DNA of 53,192 bases from RYN-417 sp043743105 (GCA_043743105.1 JAYTXD010000043.1:1-53192); one strand, 5' to 3'. Numbered from the stretch's first letter, positions 33,486 to 42,206 are shown. Notes: a model not told the origin generated them from the letters alone. Numbers and translations are program-made.

Positions 33486-34106
33486 TTAGGCGTTGTTGCT
33501 GAGCTCGCGCTTAATTGCCCAGCTACTTAAAACGCGGATCAAAAATAGGAACAAAAATAGCCCAGTTGCTAGCAAAGTGTAACCAGCTAGGTCAGGCGAC
33601 CAAGACGTAGAGAGAAAATCGAATTTATACAAATCTTCTGGGATGGTTTTTTGTGCAATGGGGTGCGCTGCTGCATAGGCTTTGGCGCAATCGAGGCGTG
33701 ACTGGCTGAAAACAGTACCAGGATACTGCGCCACGCAAGTATTTTGGGCGTCCTCAAGCATCTTTGCCGAAGCAGTTTGGTAGGCCGTGACATTTGCAGC
33801 GTTAAGCCGCTCGTATTCATACTTTAGTTGTATTGGCGGTTTTACTGCGTTTGCACCACTAGCCAGGTTGGTATTCATGTGTTTATAAACGTACGACCGC
33901 AAGTCTTTTAGTGAGCCTTCAATGTTGGTATTCGCTTTATCGGCTGCAAAAACTGCAGCCCGTAGTTTGACCATCTCTTGATTATTACTACGCAATGCCA
34001 AAACGGTAGTCAAAGCCGAAGCAATGCAAAGCCCAAGCAATAAGAACGAATTAATTGGTCGTAGTAAAACCAAGAGGTGGTGTAATTTTCTTTTGTTACT
34101 GGCCAT
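33486..34106 (-). CDS. Membrane protein with two helices and an extracytoplasmic helical domain
   Basis: A 206-aa protein: basic N-terminus, helix 1 (FLLLGLCIASALTTVLAL), about 110 extracytoplasmic residues predicted helical with two Cys (NTCVAQ, LDCAKA), helix 2 (YTLLATGLFLFLFLIRVL), and a short cytosolic tail. It resembles the periplasmic sensor layout of chemoreceptors but lacks a signalling domain. TATACT (34121-34116) is 9 nt before the ATG. No family recognised. Confidence 0.65.
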   Translation of the reverse strand: MASNKRKLHHLLVLLRPINSFLLLGLCIASALTTVLALRSNNQEMVKLRAAVFAADKANTNIEGSLKDLRSYVYKHMNTNLASGANAVKPPIQLKYEYERLNAANVTAYQTASAKMLEDAQNTCVAQYPGTVFSQSRLDCAKAYAAAHPIAQKTIPEDLYKFDFLSTSWSPDLAGYTLLATGLFLFLFLIRVLSSWAIKRELSNNA

Positions 34107-34151
34107 GTTACTAACAGTATATAAGCGCTATCGTAATGGCGCCAGCTAAAT

Positions 34152-34182
34152 AAAAAAGAGGCTTTTTTAGAGCCTCTTTTTT
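34152..34182 (-). terminator. Bidirectional rho-independent terminator
   Basis: AAAAAAGAGGCT (34152-34163) pairs with AGCCTCTTTTTT (34171-34182). It ends the minus-strand gene at 34199-34810. Confidence 0.9.
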
Positions 34183-34198
34183 AGTGTGCTGACCTGTA

Positions 34199-34810
34199 CT
34201 ATTTCTTTATAGTAGCAGCTGGTACTGGAGTGCCGGCAGCAGCACCTGTTCCAGTTCCGGCAGCAGTGTCACAATTTTGACCTTGAGGGTTTGCCGTAAC
34301 ATAAGCTTTTACAGCCTTAGTAACTTGGCCTTCAGCCTTTAGGTTTTCCCAGAACAAGACTTGGTCTCGGTTGATGACCATTGAGTCGGTTGGGCCGTGG
34401 AGCTCACAACCAAGCTTAGCCAATGATACGTCTTGGTTTGCTGCATTTGTTGTGGTTTGGTTCGGCTGAACCTGTTGGTTAACTCGTAGGTAGTAAATTT
34501 TGTCGATTGTTATGAACTTGTCATTCAATTGGTGAATTTTACCAAAGTATACCTGTCCTCCGTTTAGGAAGACTGCTTGGAACTTGTTCTTGTCGACGTA
34601 TTTACTCTCGCTGTTGTCACCACCGATGCCTACATAAAGCGCAATCAAACCGATAATAATCGCAACCATCAGTAAAAGAACTACATTTAATATACGAAAA
34701 CCTTCGCCTTTACTAAACTTGCTTTTTTTTACATTCAACTTGCTCGGTACCTGCTGTGGTGCAGCTGTTGGTGCAGCAGATTGCTGACCTGGATGATTAA
34801 CCATATCCAT
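34199..34810 (-). CDS. Single-pass membrane protein of unknown family
   Basis: A 203-aa protein. A Pro/Gln-rich cytosolic N-terminus and basic patch (KLNVKKSKFSKGEGF) precede one helix (VVLLLMVAIIIGLIALYVGI). The exterior domain (FQAVFLNGGQVYFGKIHQL, FITIDKIYYLRV, CELHGPTDSMVINRDQVLFWENL) looks like small beta repeats, then an Ala/Thr/Gly tail. AAGGAG stands 6 nt before ATG 34810. It has its own terminator, so it is a monocistronic unit, suggesting an abundant envelope protein. Confidence 0.7.
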   Translation of the reverse strand: MDMVNHPGQQSAAPTAAPQQVPSKLNVKKSKFSKGEGFRILNVVLLLMVAIIIGLIALYVGIGGDNSESKYVDKNKFQAVFLNGGQVYFGKIHQLNDKFITIDKIYYLRVNQQVQPNQTTTNAANQDVSLAKLGCELHGPTDSMVINRDQVLFWENLKAEGQVTKAVKAYVTANPQGQNCDTAAGTGTGAAAGTPVPAATIKK

Positions 34811-35005
34811 TATATTCTCCTTTTTACATAAATAGTGTTACGCATTCAAGTGTACCTTATAAGCATGAGCACTCGCAATACAGTCTTTAAAATTCTTATG
34901 GTTTTATACACACCACTTCTCAGCTACAGCTATTATGTACATTATTTTTACAGTGGTCATCTCTGTTAAATTGTTAATCAAGGACAAAATTAAATATTTG
35001 CCCCA

Positions 35006-35035
35006 TTGACAAATAAAAACCATCAAGCGTATGTT
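35006..35035 (+). promoter_or_regulatory. Sigma70-type promoter for the 67-aa protein
   Basis: TTGACA (35006-35011), 18-bp spacer, TATGTT (35030-35035), about 33 bp upstream of a GAGGGAGA ribosome-binding site. Confidence 0.65.
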
Positions 35036-35074
35036 AGGGGTACCATCAGTAATGTTAAGAGAGGGAGACAACAA

Positions 35075-35278
35075 ATGGCTTATAAGCACACTAATACAAA
35101 AGGCGTAACATACTTCTTGAACTCAAAGGCAGTCGTACTACGCGGCGGTAAAGAGCAGACTATTTACTATTTCAGCAAAGACGAGCGCCCAGAAGCTGTA
35201 GACGCAGTTCCTGCAGGCATGATGGTTAACGAAAACCCACGTAACGGTTTCTTGACAGTCAAGCGCATAGCTAAGTAA
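35075..35278 (+). CDS. Small conserved-looking 67-aa protein
   Basis: ATG 35075 has GAGGGAGA upstream, so the longer frame from 35006 is not used (it overlaps the promoter). The protein reads TYFLNSKAVVLRGGKEQTIY...NPRNGFLTVKR, a compact basic, probably beta-rich domain. I recall similar short proteins with xxxxRNG(R/K)xQTIYYFS in other bacteria, with unknown function. A strong promoter, good ribosome-binding site and dedicated terminator suggest high expression. Confidence 0.75.
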   Translation: MAYKHTNTKGVTYFLNSKAVVLRGGKEQTIYYFSKDERPEAVDAVPAGMMVNENPRNGFLTVKRIAK

Positions 35279-35293
35279 AATTTAGCGTTTATT

Positions 35294-35324
35294 AAAAAGA
35301 ACTTCTTTAACGGGAGTTCTTTTT
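35294..35324 (+). terminator. Rho-independent terminator
   Basis: AAAAAGAACT (35294-35303) pairs with AGTTCTTTTT (35315-35324), 11-nt loop. Confidence 0.85.
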
Positions 35325-35350
35325 AATTGCTCCTCGTATTGCTTAACGGG

Positions 35351-35508
35351 TTTACTGGACTTACGCAAAGCTCACTCACCCCCAGGCCAAATCTGACCAT
35401 AGTAAAAACTGTTTTTCTTCTCTCTAGGATACATCTTATTCAGATGAAACAGTTTTCACTCGGCCATATTTACCCTGAGAACGAGCGATTTTGCGTAAGT
35501 CCAGTATA
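35351..35508. mobile_element. Miniature inverted-repeat element, copy 2 (~158 bp)
   Basis: Left end TTTACTGGACTTACGCAAA and right end TTTTGCGTAAGTCCAGTATA are inverted repeats. The right half (ATCTTATTCAGATGAAACAG, ACTCGGCCATATTTACCC) is nearly identical to copy 4. Its right end completes the -10 box of the ABC ATPase gene. Confidence 0.85.
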
Positions 35509-35517
35509 CTATTGGCT

Positions 35518-36285
35518 ATGGCTATATCTTCAAATATCATGCTTAAAGTAACAGGGCTTACAAAAAAATACGGTGATAACACAACCGTTAAAGGCATTTC
35601 CTTCGACGTCAAAAAAGGAGAAATCTTTGGTATCCTGGGGCCTAACGGTGCCGGCAAGACAACAACACTCGAAATGATTGAGGCAATCCGTCCAATTGAC
35701 GGTGGGACAGCTATCCTCGATGGCATTAACGTGGCCGAAAACCCCGATGAGATTCGCAAGATTATTGGGGTTCAGCCACAAAGTCCGGCCTTTCAGGACA
35801 AATCAAAACTAACAGAATTATTAGAAATGTTTGCGGCTGCCTACGGCGAAAAGATTAACACCAAGAAATTTTTAGACGAGGTGGGTCTGCTAGACAAAGC
35901 AAACAGCTATATTGAACAACTGTCAGGTGGCCAGAAGCAAAGATTTTCGATTGCTGCGGCCTTGGTACATAACCCAAAAGTCTTTTTTATGGACGAACCA
36001 ACTACCGGTTTGGACCCGCAAGCACGTCGCAACCTCTGGAAGCTGGTGCAGCAGATTAGAGGCCGTGGTATTACCGTTATTATGACCACCCACTACATGG
36101 AAGAGGCCGAGCTTTTATGCGACCGCGTGGCAGTTATGGATAAGGGCAATATTATAGCGATTGATTCGCCAAAGATTTTGGTTAAGCAGCTTTTGGACCG
36201 TGGGTTTAAAAAGGCACAACATGTTGAGCAAGCAGACCTAGAAGACGTTTTTATTGACCTAACAGGCAAGGCATTAAGAGACTAA
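35518..36285 (+). CDS. ABC transporter ATP-binding protein (ABC-2 / drug-export type)
   Basis: About 255 aa from ATG 35518: Walker A GPNGAGKTTTLEM, Q-loop GVQPQ, signature EQLSGGQKQR, Walker B VFFMDEPTTGLDP, and switch His in MTTHYMEEAE. The C-terminal region is shorter than in NatA-type ATPases. TATACT (35505-35510) is 7 nt upstream and is formed at the end of miniature element 2. It pairs with the permease that starts one base after its stop. Confidence 0.96.
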   Translation: MAISSNIMLKVTGLTKKYGDNTTVKGISFDVKKGEIFGILGPNGAGKTTTLEMIEAIRPIDGGTAILDGINVAENPDEIRKIIGVQPQSPAFQDKSKLTELLEMFAAAYGEKINTKKFLDEVGLLDKANSYIEQLSGGQKQRFSIAAALVHNPKVFFMDEPTTGLDPQARRNLWKLVQQIRGRGITVIMTTHYMEEAELLCDRVAVMDKGNIIAIDSPKILVKQLLDRGFKKAQHVEQADLEDVFIDLTGKALRD

Positions 36286-36286
36286 T

Positions 36287-37387
36287 ATGAAAAAGCAATT
36301 TCTTACCGTTCTTACATTCACAAAGCTTAACACTCGACGCTTTTTTCGTGACCGTTTAGCTATTTTCTTTACGGTTATATTTCCGCTCATTTTCTTGTTT
36401 ATTTTTGGTAGTTTTAGCAAGGGCGGCAGTTTGTCGTTTAAGGTAGCTATTATTAACCAGTCAGACAGTTCTTTTGCTCAGCAATATGTTAAAGATACTA
36501 AGGTTAACAAACTCTACAAAATAGATAACACTGTCACAACTCTAGATCGTGCCAAAGAAAAAATGAAGCGTAGCGAAATTGACGCAACCATTATCTTGCC
36601 GGCAGACTTTGGTGTCGAAAATGGCCAGTATCCTACCGGTCAGGCCACGGTGTTCTACACCAATAATAGCGAGCAGTCCGCCCGGGCATTAGTGTCTATT
36701 CTTCAAGCGCAGTTTAAGGGTATTAACGACAAGTTTGTGCCAACGTTAGAGCCGTTTACCGTCGTTTCAAAAGTTAATAATGAGCGCAGCTTGTCACGTT
36801 TTGACTATACGTTTTCAGGCTTACTTGGGTTCTCAATTATTGGTCTTGGTATTTTTGGCCCAGTTAACGTTTTCCCAGAGCTCAAAAAGCAAGGTATTTT
36901 GCGCCGTTTGCACACCACGCCGCTCAAGGTGTGGCAGTATTTTGTCTCGAGCGTCATATCGCAGGCAATTATTGGGCTTATCACCTTAAGCATATCGTTT
37001 ATCGTCGCCATTTTGGTATTTCATCTGCACGTTATTGGCAACTGGTTTGAGTTGGCGGCTTTTATTGTGCTTGGCATTATTGCCATCTACGGTATTGGTC
37101 TTGCCATTGGCGGTTGGGCCAAAAATGAGCGCCAGGCTGCACCGCTCAGCAACCTTATTGTGTTTCCGATGATGTTTTTAAGTGGTACATTCTTCCCGCG
37201 CTACGCAATGGCGCCTTGGTTACAAAAAGTATCTAACTACTTGCCACTTACACCTGTTATTGACGGTATCCGTCTCATCGCAACCGAAGGTAAACATCTT
37301 AGCCAGCTCGCCCCGCAACTTGGCATATTGACAGTATGGATTATCGTTATCTACATAATAGCTTTCCGCGTTTTCCGCTGGGAATAG
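36287..37387 (+). CDS. ABC-2 type transporter permease
   Basis: A 366-aa protein with one N-terminal helix (LAIFFTVIFPLIFLFIFGSF), a ~130-residue extracytoplasmic region and five C-terminal helices, the layout of the ABC-2 exporter family (PF12698). NVFPELKKQGILRRLHTTPL and FPMMFLSGTFFPRYAMPW-like text are family hallmarks. With the ATPase it forms an exporter of unknown substrate, possibly a lipid, drug or peptide. Confidence 0.95.
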   Translation: MKKQFLTVLTFTKLNTRRFFRDRLAIFFTVIFPLIFLFIFGSFSKGGSLSFKVAIINQSDSSFAQQYVKDTKVNKLYKIDNTVTTLDRAKEKMKRSEIDATIILPADFGVENGQYPTGQATVFYTNNSEQSARALVSILQAQFKGINDKFVPTLEPFTVVSKVNNERSLSRFDYTFSGLLGFSIIGLGIFGPVNVFPELKKQGILRRLHTTPLKVWQYFVSSVISQAIIGLITLSISFIVAILVFHLHVIGNWFELAAFIVLGIIAIYGIGLAIGGWAKNERQAAPLSNLIVFPMMFLSGTFFPRYAMAPWLQKVSNYLPLTPVIDGIRLIATEGKHLSQLAPQLGILTVWIIVIYIIAFRVFRWE

Positions 37388-37452
37388 AAAAATAACCATA
37401 AGTGGTGTGTGGTCCGCATATGGCCACTCGTTGTACAAACTTGCCAGAAACA

Positions 37453-37573
37453 TTCACTCGGACTTACGCAAAATGGCGTGCCGACCTGGGGCTGATTCGG
37501 CTGTGGTAAAAACTGGTTTTACCCAGTCGAGCAGTGTCAGACGGCTCGGTAGTTTTTGGGTAAGTCCAGTTAA
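37453..37573. mobile_element. Miniature inverted-repeat element, copy 3 (~120 bp)
   Basis: Ends TTCACTCGGACTTACGCAAA and GGTAAGTCCAGTTAA. It shares GCAGTGTCAGACGGCTCGGT with copy 1 and CTGATTCGGCT with copy 4, so it is a mosaic. Its ends are the most decayed and lack a TATACT box. Confidence 0.8.
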
Positions 37574-37671
37574 GCCTATAACTCGCAAAACACAACCAAG
37601 TAGTCTTTGGTATCTCCTACTATAGCCATTCCAGAACAAATTGATGCGCCCTTGGTGGGGTTATGTTTTTT

Positions 37672-37748
37672 TGGTGGGGGCGGTTGGACTTGAACCAACG
37701 ACCAATCAGTTATGAGCCGACTGCTCTAACCAACTGAGCTACGCCCCC
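37672..37748 (-). tRNA. tRNA-Met elongator type (anticodon CAT), CCA encoded
   Basis: On the minus strand, acceptor GGGGGCG (37748-37742) pairs with CGCCCCC; D arm AGCTCAGTTGGTTAGAGC; anticodon stem GTCGG/CTGAT with loop CTCATAA; T arm GTTGGTTCAAGTCCAAC; discriminator A and CCA. The paired first base and the stem sequence show it is not the initiator. A tRNA-Ile2 with lysidine-modified CAT cannot be fully excluded. The 5' half is partly duplicated just upstream. Confidence 0.9.
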
Positions 37749-37771
37749 TCCAAAAAAACACAGGTACAATT

Positions 37772-37804
37772 TAGTTATGAGCCGACTGCTCTAACCAACT
37801 AGCT
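37772..37804 (-). pseudogene. Partial tRNA-Met copy (D arm to anticodon arm)
   Basis: AGTTATGAGCCGACTGCTCT followed by AACCAACTAGCT repeats 37708-37739 of the intact tRNA almost exactly, 64 bp away. It covers the anticodon loop and D arm but has no acceptor or T arm, so it cannot fold as a tRNA. It lies on the promoter side of the tRNA and may be cotranscribed. Confidence 0.75.
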
Positions 37805-37821
37805 TAACAGGGGTTAGTATA

Positions 37822-38247
37822 TCAGATATCAACTACGTTGTCCGTATAATCGGTAGCATCATTATCGCCGGGGGTATTAGTAGGTACTCTATTACTAGCA
37901 GCAAGCTGCCGTAGACCTCTTCGCATTATTCGCCTCTGTCGCTCACTCGTACCACCCCAAATCCCAAACACTTCTTCAGCAGCCAATGCCTCTTCAAGGC
38001 ACTCTCCTCTCACGACACACACCATGCAGACTGCCTTAGCTTCTTTGTAGCTTTCACCCCTTTCTGGATAGAAAAGGACAGGGTTTACACCAATACATTC
38101 TGCTTGGCCTCGCCATGACACAGGATTTTCGGCTGAAGGTACTAAGGCTAAAGCCCTTATGCCTATACGCGCCAGTAATTCAGAGTAACCTACTTCGCCA
38201 GGTTGAGGTATCGTAACTTCGTTATTGTAAACATTTTCAATGGCCAT
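37822..38247 (-). CDS. WhiB-family Fe-S transcriptional regulator
   Basis: A 141-aa protein with the WhiB cluster ligands C51, C74, C77 and C83 (C-x22-C-x2-C-x5-C) and the G(I/V)WGG turn (FGIWGGTSERQRR) followed by a basic DNA-binding tail. WhiB proteins bind a [4Fe-4S] cluster and, in Actinobacteria, sigma factor region 4, responding to redox state, NO or development. Their main range is Actinobacteria and their phages, which makes its presence here interesting if the genome is Saccharibacteria, whose hosts are Actinobacteria. GGGGGAAT precedes the ATG. Confidence 0.9.
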   Translation of the reverse strand: MAIENVYNNEVTIPQPGEVGYSELLARIGIRALALVPSAENPVSWRGQAECIGVNPVLFYPERGESYKEAKAVCMVCVVRGECLEEALAAEEVFGIWGGTSERQRRIMRRGLRQLAASNRVPTNTPGDNDATDYTDNVVDI

Positions 38248-38335
38248 GCAATTCCCCCTTTAATTAAAGGCATTACCCACCGTAGTGCTTTACCGGGTTA
38301 TAGTACCAAAATGTTTGATATACTACAAAGCATAA

Positions 38336-38782
38336 ATGTTAGATAAAATTAAAAGCAATCAAATTATAAAATCTTTGAGCGACATAAGGTCACTTGGTAT
38401 GATTGCGTTTGGACTTATAGCCTTATTGGTGACCTGGAGCAGCGTAAAAGTTGTGCAGTCCAACTATGACCTGCAAAAACAAATATCAACTATGCAACAG
38501 AAAAACGATGTGCAGACACTGGCCAACAACAACCTCAAACTTAAGAACCAGTACCTTAACACTAATGAATATCTCGAACTTGCTGCAAGGCGGCATTTTA
38601 ATAAGGCAGCTCCTGGCGAAAAGCTGGTGATTGTGCCAAAAGAAGTAGCGCTTGCGCACACTGTGGATGTCCCGAGGCCTCCATCCGCCAAAGAAACAAT
38701 TACAGAAACAGCCAAAGCCAATGGGTCAGCCGCGCAACGTAACTTTAATGCCTGGATTGACTTTTTGTTTCACCGAAGCTAG
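38336..38782 (+). CDS. Septum formation initiator-like (FtsL/DivIC) protein
   Basis: A 148-aa bitopic protein: cytosolic 25 residues, one helix (SLGMIAFGLIALLVTWSSVKVV), a coiled coil (LQKQISTMQQKNDVQTLANNN), then NTNEYLELAARRHFNKAAPGEKLVIV, the YLE-xAR-xxxxxPGE pattern of FtsB/DivIC proteins that join the divisome with FtsL and FtsQ. TATACT (38319-38324) lies 11 nt before the ATG. Confidence 0.8.
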   Translation: MLDKIKSNQIIKSLSDIRSLGMIAFGLIALLVTWSSVKVVQSNYDLQKQISTMQQKNDVQTLANNNLKLKNQYLNTNEYLELAARRHFNKAAPGEKLVIVPKEVALAHTVDVPRPPSAKETITETAKANGSAAQRNFNAWIDFLFHRS

Positions 38783-40529
38783 CTAGCTGACTATTGTTAA
38801 ACTGGTACTGTGTAGTGCTTGTGTACCTATCGCTCGCGCTACATAATCCTCAAAGTGCTGCAGCATTCCACCAAAAATAGGGTCGTGTTCTTGCTTAATC
38901 TCGTGTGTGCCTTTTTCGGTAGGCACAGCAGAAGTATCTGTAGCTAGCTGTAATAAATGTTTAGTGGTCATAATCCCTTGGACAAACTCCATTACTGTTT
39001 CATTTGTACAGGGCAGCTCTAAGCGCGTAAACAACTCTATGCATAAGTCGTGTAATTGTTCTTCGGCATACGGCGCTAGACTACTTCCATCAATTCGTAG
39101 CCGTACTACTTCATCTATAGCCTGTACTATGGACACCAGCAGATCCTTTGCGCCTTCAGCCGCTTCGGGGAGCTTTATTTCTAGATCTGCTACTGCCTTG
39201 GTAACTTCTGCGCATATGGGCGGTAGGGTCAAAATTTCACTGCTTGGTATAGCTTCTAGATTATCAACAGACATAGCAGCATCTTCAGGCAGCTGTAGCA
39301 CGCTTATAAATGACAATAACTCCTCTACGGGTGCGATAGGAATATCTATATCTTCTGGCTCTCTAATACTTCGCTCAACTTGTAATTTTTCGGTTGTCGG
39401 GGCTGATAATTGATCCTTAGTAATAAGTTCTGGCAACTCAATACTTGTAGTTTGCACTTCATGTAGAACAGCGGGTGCAGGCTCTGTATCTTGCTGAATA
39501 AATGAGGGGTATTCAATCAATACAGGCACGTTAAGAGTACTGGGTATAGTTTCTGGTGGTTTGACAACCTCGGGTTTCTTAATTGATGATTTAATAGGTT
39601 CTACTATTTTGTATCGTTGCCGTTCAATATTGCTTATAGGAGGTTTTGGTTTAGCAGGTGCTTTAACATTCGGTGCAGCTTTACGAACAACGGGAGTAGC
39701 TTTATAAGTCTTTATACTCGGTACTTCATGCTTAGTATCCTCTGGCGTTATAGTTGCTGGTTTAGGGTTTTTAACTACTAAAGCTTTATTGTGGAAGGTT
39801 TCAACTTTTTGTACATTGGGTCTTTTGACTACAGCTTGGCTCGATGATGGATCTGCGCGGCTTATATCGGTAGTCTTTGGTTTAAGGGTGCTAAAGCTAG
39901 TTTTATTTATGACTGGGCTGGTAAGGGCCTGTTCTTGCCTACTGTGCTCTATAATGACAGCTGCTATTTTTTGAGCTTGTAACTTGTCTACATTCTTTGG
40001 CTCTAAAGTCTCTTGTGGTAGAGGTGGCTTTACTAAGCTGTTATTAGTTACTTCTTCAGGCTTCTTTAAAGTTTTTGCCTTTTCTACAATGTCATTTTTA
40101 ACTAAAGGTTTATCAGGGAGCGGTGGGGTTATTTTTTTTTAGACTTTCAATGTCCACATTCGCTTCTATTAGTTTTTTGGTGTTAGTATCTTTCATTAAG
40201 ACCATTTTCATTGCACTAAACACAGCCTCAGTGGGATCTTTACTATCTACGATAGCTTCTTGTGCAATAGTCACAATGTCCGCGGCCATATCGGTATGCG
40301 CTTCAAGTACCATAAGTTCAGCAAAAGTGCCGCCTACACATGCACCGCCTCCGCTAATAACAAGTTTTGCAATACGTTCTGGATCAAGCCCTGCTGCAGT
40401 AAGCTTATCGTAGCCTGCGGTAAAATTTGCACTATCGACGGCAATAGTGGAGTCAACTATGCGCGGCCTGTCTAGGCTTGTCTGCAAAGGCCCTACCGGC
40501 GCACCTAATCCCTCATTACTGATTGACAT
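38783..40529 (-). CDS. Long Pro/Lys-rich protein encoded in two frames joined at an A9 tract
   Basis: Frame 1 runs from ATG 40529 (MSISNEGLGAPVGPLQTSLD) through a 130-residue helical domain to a run of nine A (minus strand, 40140-40132) and stops 9 codons later at 40113. Frame 2 is open without any stop from the A-run (40138) to TAG at 38783, 451 codons, but lacks a start near the junction. Reading eight A instead of nine joins them (CTA AAA AAA ATA ACC) into ~581 aa: N-terminal domain, ~220-residue Pro/Lys/Val-rich linker, and an acidic helical C-terminal domain (EEQLHDLCIELFTRLELP). Slippage, phase variation or an indel error could explain this. Family unknown. Confidence 0.7.
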
Positions 40530-40566
40530 ATTATGTTATTAGCATAAGGGGTACTAGCTTAAATGT

Positions 40567-41028
40567 CTAGTTTTGTTGGCAAAGCGGGGTTTCAAAGTCT
40601 GACCTAAGAGTAGTCTGTGCAGTACGCTCTATATAGCCCCCACAATTTTTTGTTGGAGCTGGATTTTTTAACTCATCATAAGCATCATTTTTATCAGAAG
40701 GACTAATCTTCATATCATCACAGCTTTGGCCACATCTAAGCGCTGCCGAAGCATTTTCTGGTGCAGACATTGCCGCCTGAAGCTGTGGGGCGCTAGAATT
40801 CGAAGTATTAGGGTTAGATGCCTCGGGTGATGTCTGCATTATTTCTGCTCGCATAGAGTTCGTGGCAATTGTGCTTTTCTTGCCCGCTTCATCTGGGGCT
40901 TTGGTGGCATGAAGCCGCACAAAAGTTGCTAGGCCAGCCATAGCAAATACCGCTGCTATAAGAAGTAGAACGTCTACAAAGTAACTGCTGGCTCGTAATT
41001 TATGCAACCATTTCATACATATAGCCAT
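40567..41028 (-). CDS. Small membrane-anchored Cys-containing protein
   Basis: A 153-aa protein with an N-terminal anchor (YFVDVLLLIAAVFAMAGLATF) and an extracytoplasmic part that is Asn/Ser/Ala-rich with four Cys (RCGQSCDDM, NCGGY, LCQQN), likely two disulfides. Start may be ATG 41028 or the internal ATG 41016. It lies directly upstream of the A9-split gene with 37 bp between them. Family unknown. Confidence 0.6.
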   Translation of the reverse strand: MAICMKWLHKLRASSYFVDVLLLIAAVFAMAGLATFVRLHATKAPDEAGKKSTIATNSMRAEIMQTSPEASNPNTSNSSAPQLQAAMSAPENASAALRCGQSCDDMKISPSDKNDAYDELKNPAPTKNCGGYIERTAQTTLRSDFETPLCQQN

Positions 41029-41057
41029 TCCAAAACAAAATAAAAAACCTTAGTCGC

Positions 41058-41819
41058 CTAACGTATGTAGTACACAACCCGCACACTGTATGTTAGGTCA
41101 TTTTCTCCTGGCATAACGCTCAAACTGGCAGGTTTTTCGCTTGCCGCCGCACTGTTCAATGTATCCATCATTAGGGAGGGAACTGGCCCGCCTACACTAT
41201 TGCCTGTATCATCGACGCTTTTTATCTTTGCAACTTTAAAACCCAGGTTGCCAGCTGTTTGATCAGCTTTTTTTCGTGCGTCTTTAGTGGCTTTATCCCG
41301 AACTTCACTTTCTAATAGCGTTTTATAGGTATCACTAAAGGTTGCTTGTGGTGAAATCTGACCTGTTGGGGTGGTGCCCACTAAATAATCTTGGACTTTT
41401 TGTACTAACGCACCCTTACTTACTTTGATGGTGGGCCTAAGCGCATAAGTAAAGTCGTTAGAAGTATCGTTAAAGTAATAATTATAGCTATCAGAGTTGA
41501 TGGCAATCTTGCCACTTGCCACGCCTAATTCTTTTAGCTTTTTAACTAATTCATTACTCTTTATAGTCAGTGCAGCCAATGCGGCTTGTTTACTTGGGTC
41601 TTTAAACTCATAACTTGGCTGAAATACATATTCGTCAGGCTGCGCGCTAATTTTTGCCTCGCCTGATACCGTGATGGTTCTACCTGACTCCGCACGGCTC
41701 ACCCATGGTTTCCAAACAACAGCCATAACAATAATAATGCTAAGCAAAATAACACATACAAATCGTAGATTTAATGATAGGTTTAGCCGATTGCTATCAC
41801 TACTCCCGTTCAATGCCAT
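41058..41819 (-). CDS. SIMPL-domain (DUF541) envelope protein
   Basis: About 253 aa from ATG 41819, with GGGAG 8 nt upstream. A signal anchor (FVCVILLSIIIVMAVVW) is followed by GRTITVSGEAKISAQPDEYVF, an intermediate helical part, and ATKDARKKADQTAGNLGFKV, the hallmark blocks of SIMPL/oxidative-stress defence proteins (Omp28/BP26-like), which assemble rings outside the membrane. The biochemical role is not settled. Confidence 0.92.
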   Translation of the reverse strand: MALNGSSDSNRLNLSLNLRFVCVILLSIIIVMAVVWKPWVSRAESGRTITVSGEAKISAQPDEYVFQPSYEFKDPSKQAALAALTIKSNELVKKLKELGVASGKIAINSDSYNYYFNDTSNDFTYALRPTIKVSKGALVQKVQDYLVGTTPTGQISPQATFSDTYKTLLESEVRDKATKDARKKADQTAGNLGFKVAKIKSVDDTGNSVGGPVPSLMMDTLNSAAASEKPASLSVMPGENDLTYSVRVVYYIR

Positions 41820-41900
41820 GTGCTTATCTCCCAATTACTTATGCCTCAATTGTGTCGCGTAAGACTCGGAATGTAAAGTGTAATGGTAATGCTCAGTTTT

Positions 41901-42047
41901 TTACGAAACCCTGCGGCCTGTGATGAGGAGGTAAATAAATACAATAACGGCTACAACCAAAATAATGTGAATCAGACCACCACCAATATGGCCAATAAAG
42001 CCTAGCAGCCATAGGACCGCTAGTATAATTGCTACAGTTAAAAACAT
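41901..42047 (-). CDS. Lmo0937-family 48-aa membrane protein
   Basis: Too short for most gene callers. It reads MFLTVAIILAVLWLLGFIGH, then GGGLIHIILVVAVIVFIYLL and ends GRRVS: two helices around the IGHIGGGLIHIIL turn typical of lmo0937-type proteins. AAGGAG lies 7 nt before ATG 42047. Homologues are often stress-induced; function unknown. Confidence 0.85.
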   Translation of the reverse strand: MFLTVAIILAVLWLLGFIGHIGGGLIHIILVVAVIVFIYLLITGRRVS

Positions 42048-42206
42048 AATTAACTCCTTATATAATGTCTGTATCAAACTGATTTAAAACATGTGGTATG
42101 TAGAGCTATTTCTTACTGTAAATACGTAATATAGTGAACTTTCGTAATATGGGTGTAAAACAGAGCCGTAGAGAGTAAAATAGGGGGTAGGTAGCAAGGA
42201 GATACT

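Noticed and set aside
37672..37748. tRNA-Ile2 (lysidine CAT) instead of elongator tRNA-Met
   Set aside because: Acceptor and stem sequence fit elongator Met better, although identity cannot be settled without TilS determinants and the full tRNA set.
37772..37804. Second complete tRNA-Met gene
   Set aside because: Only the D and anticodon arms are present; no acceptor or T arm can be found around it.
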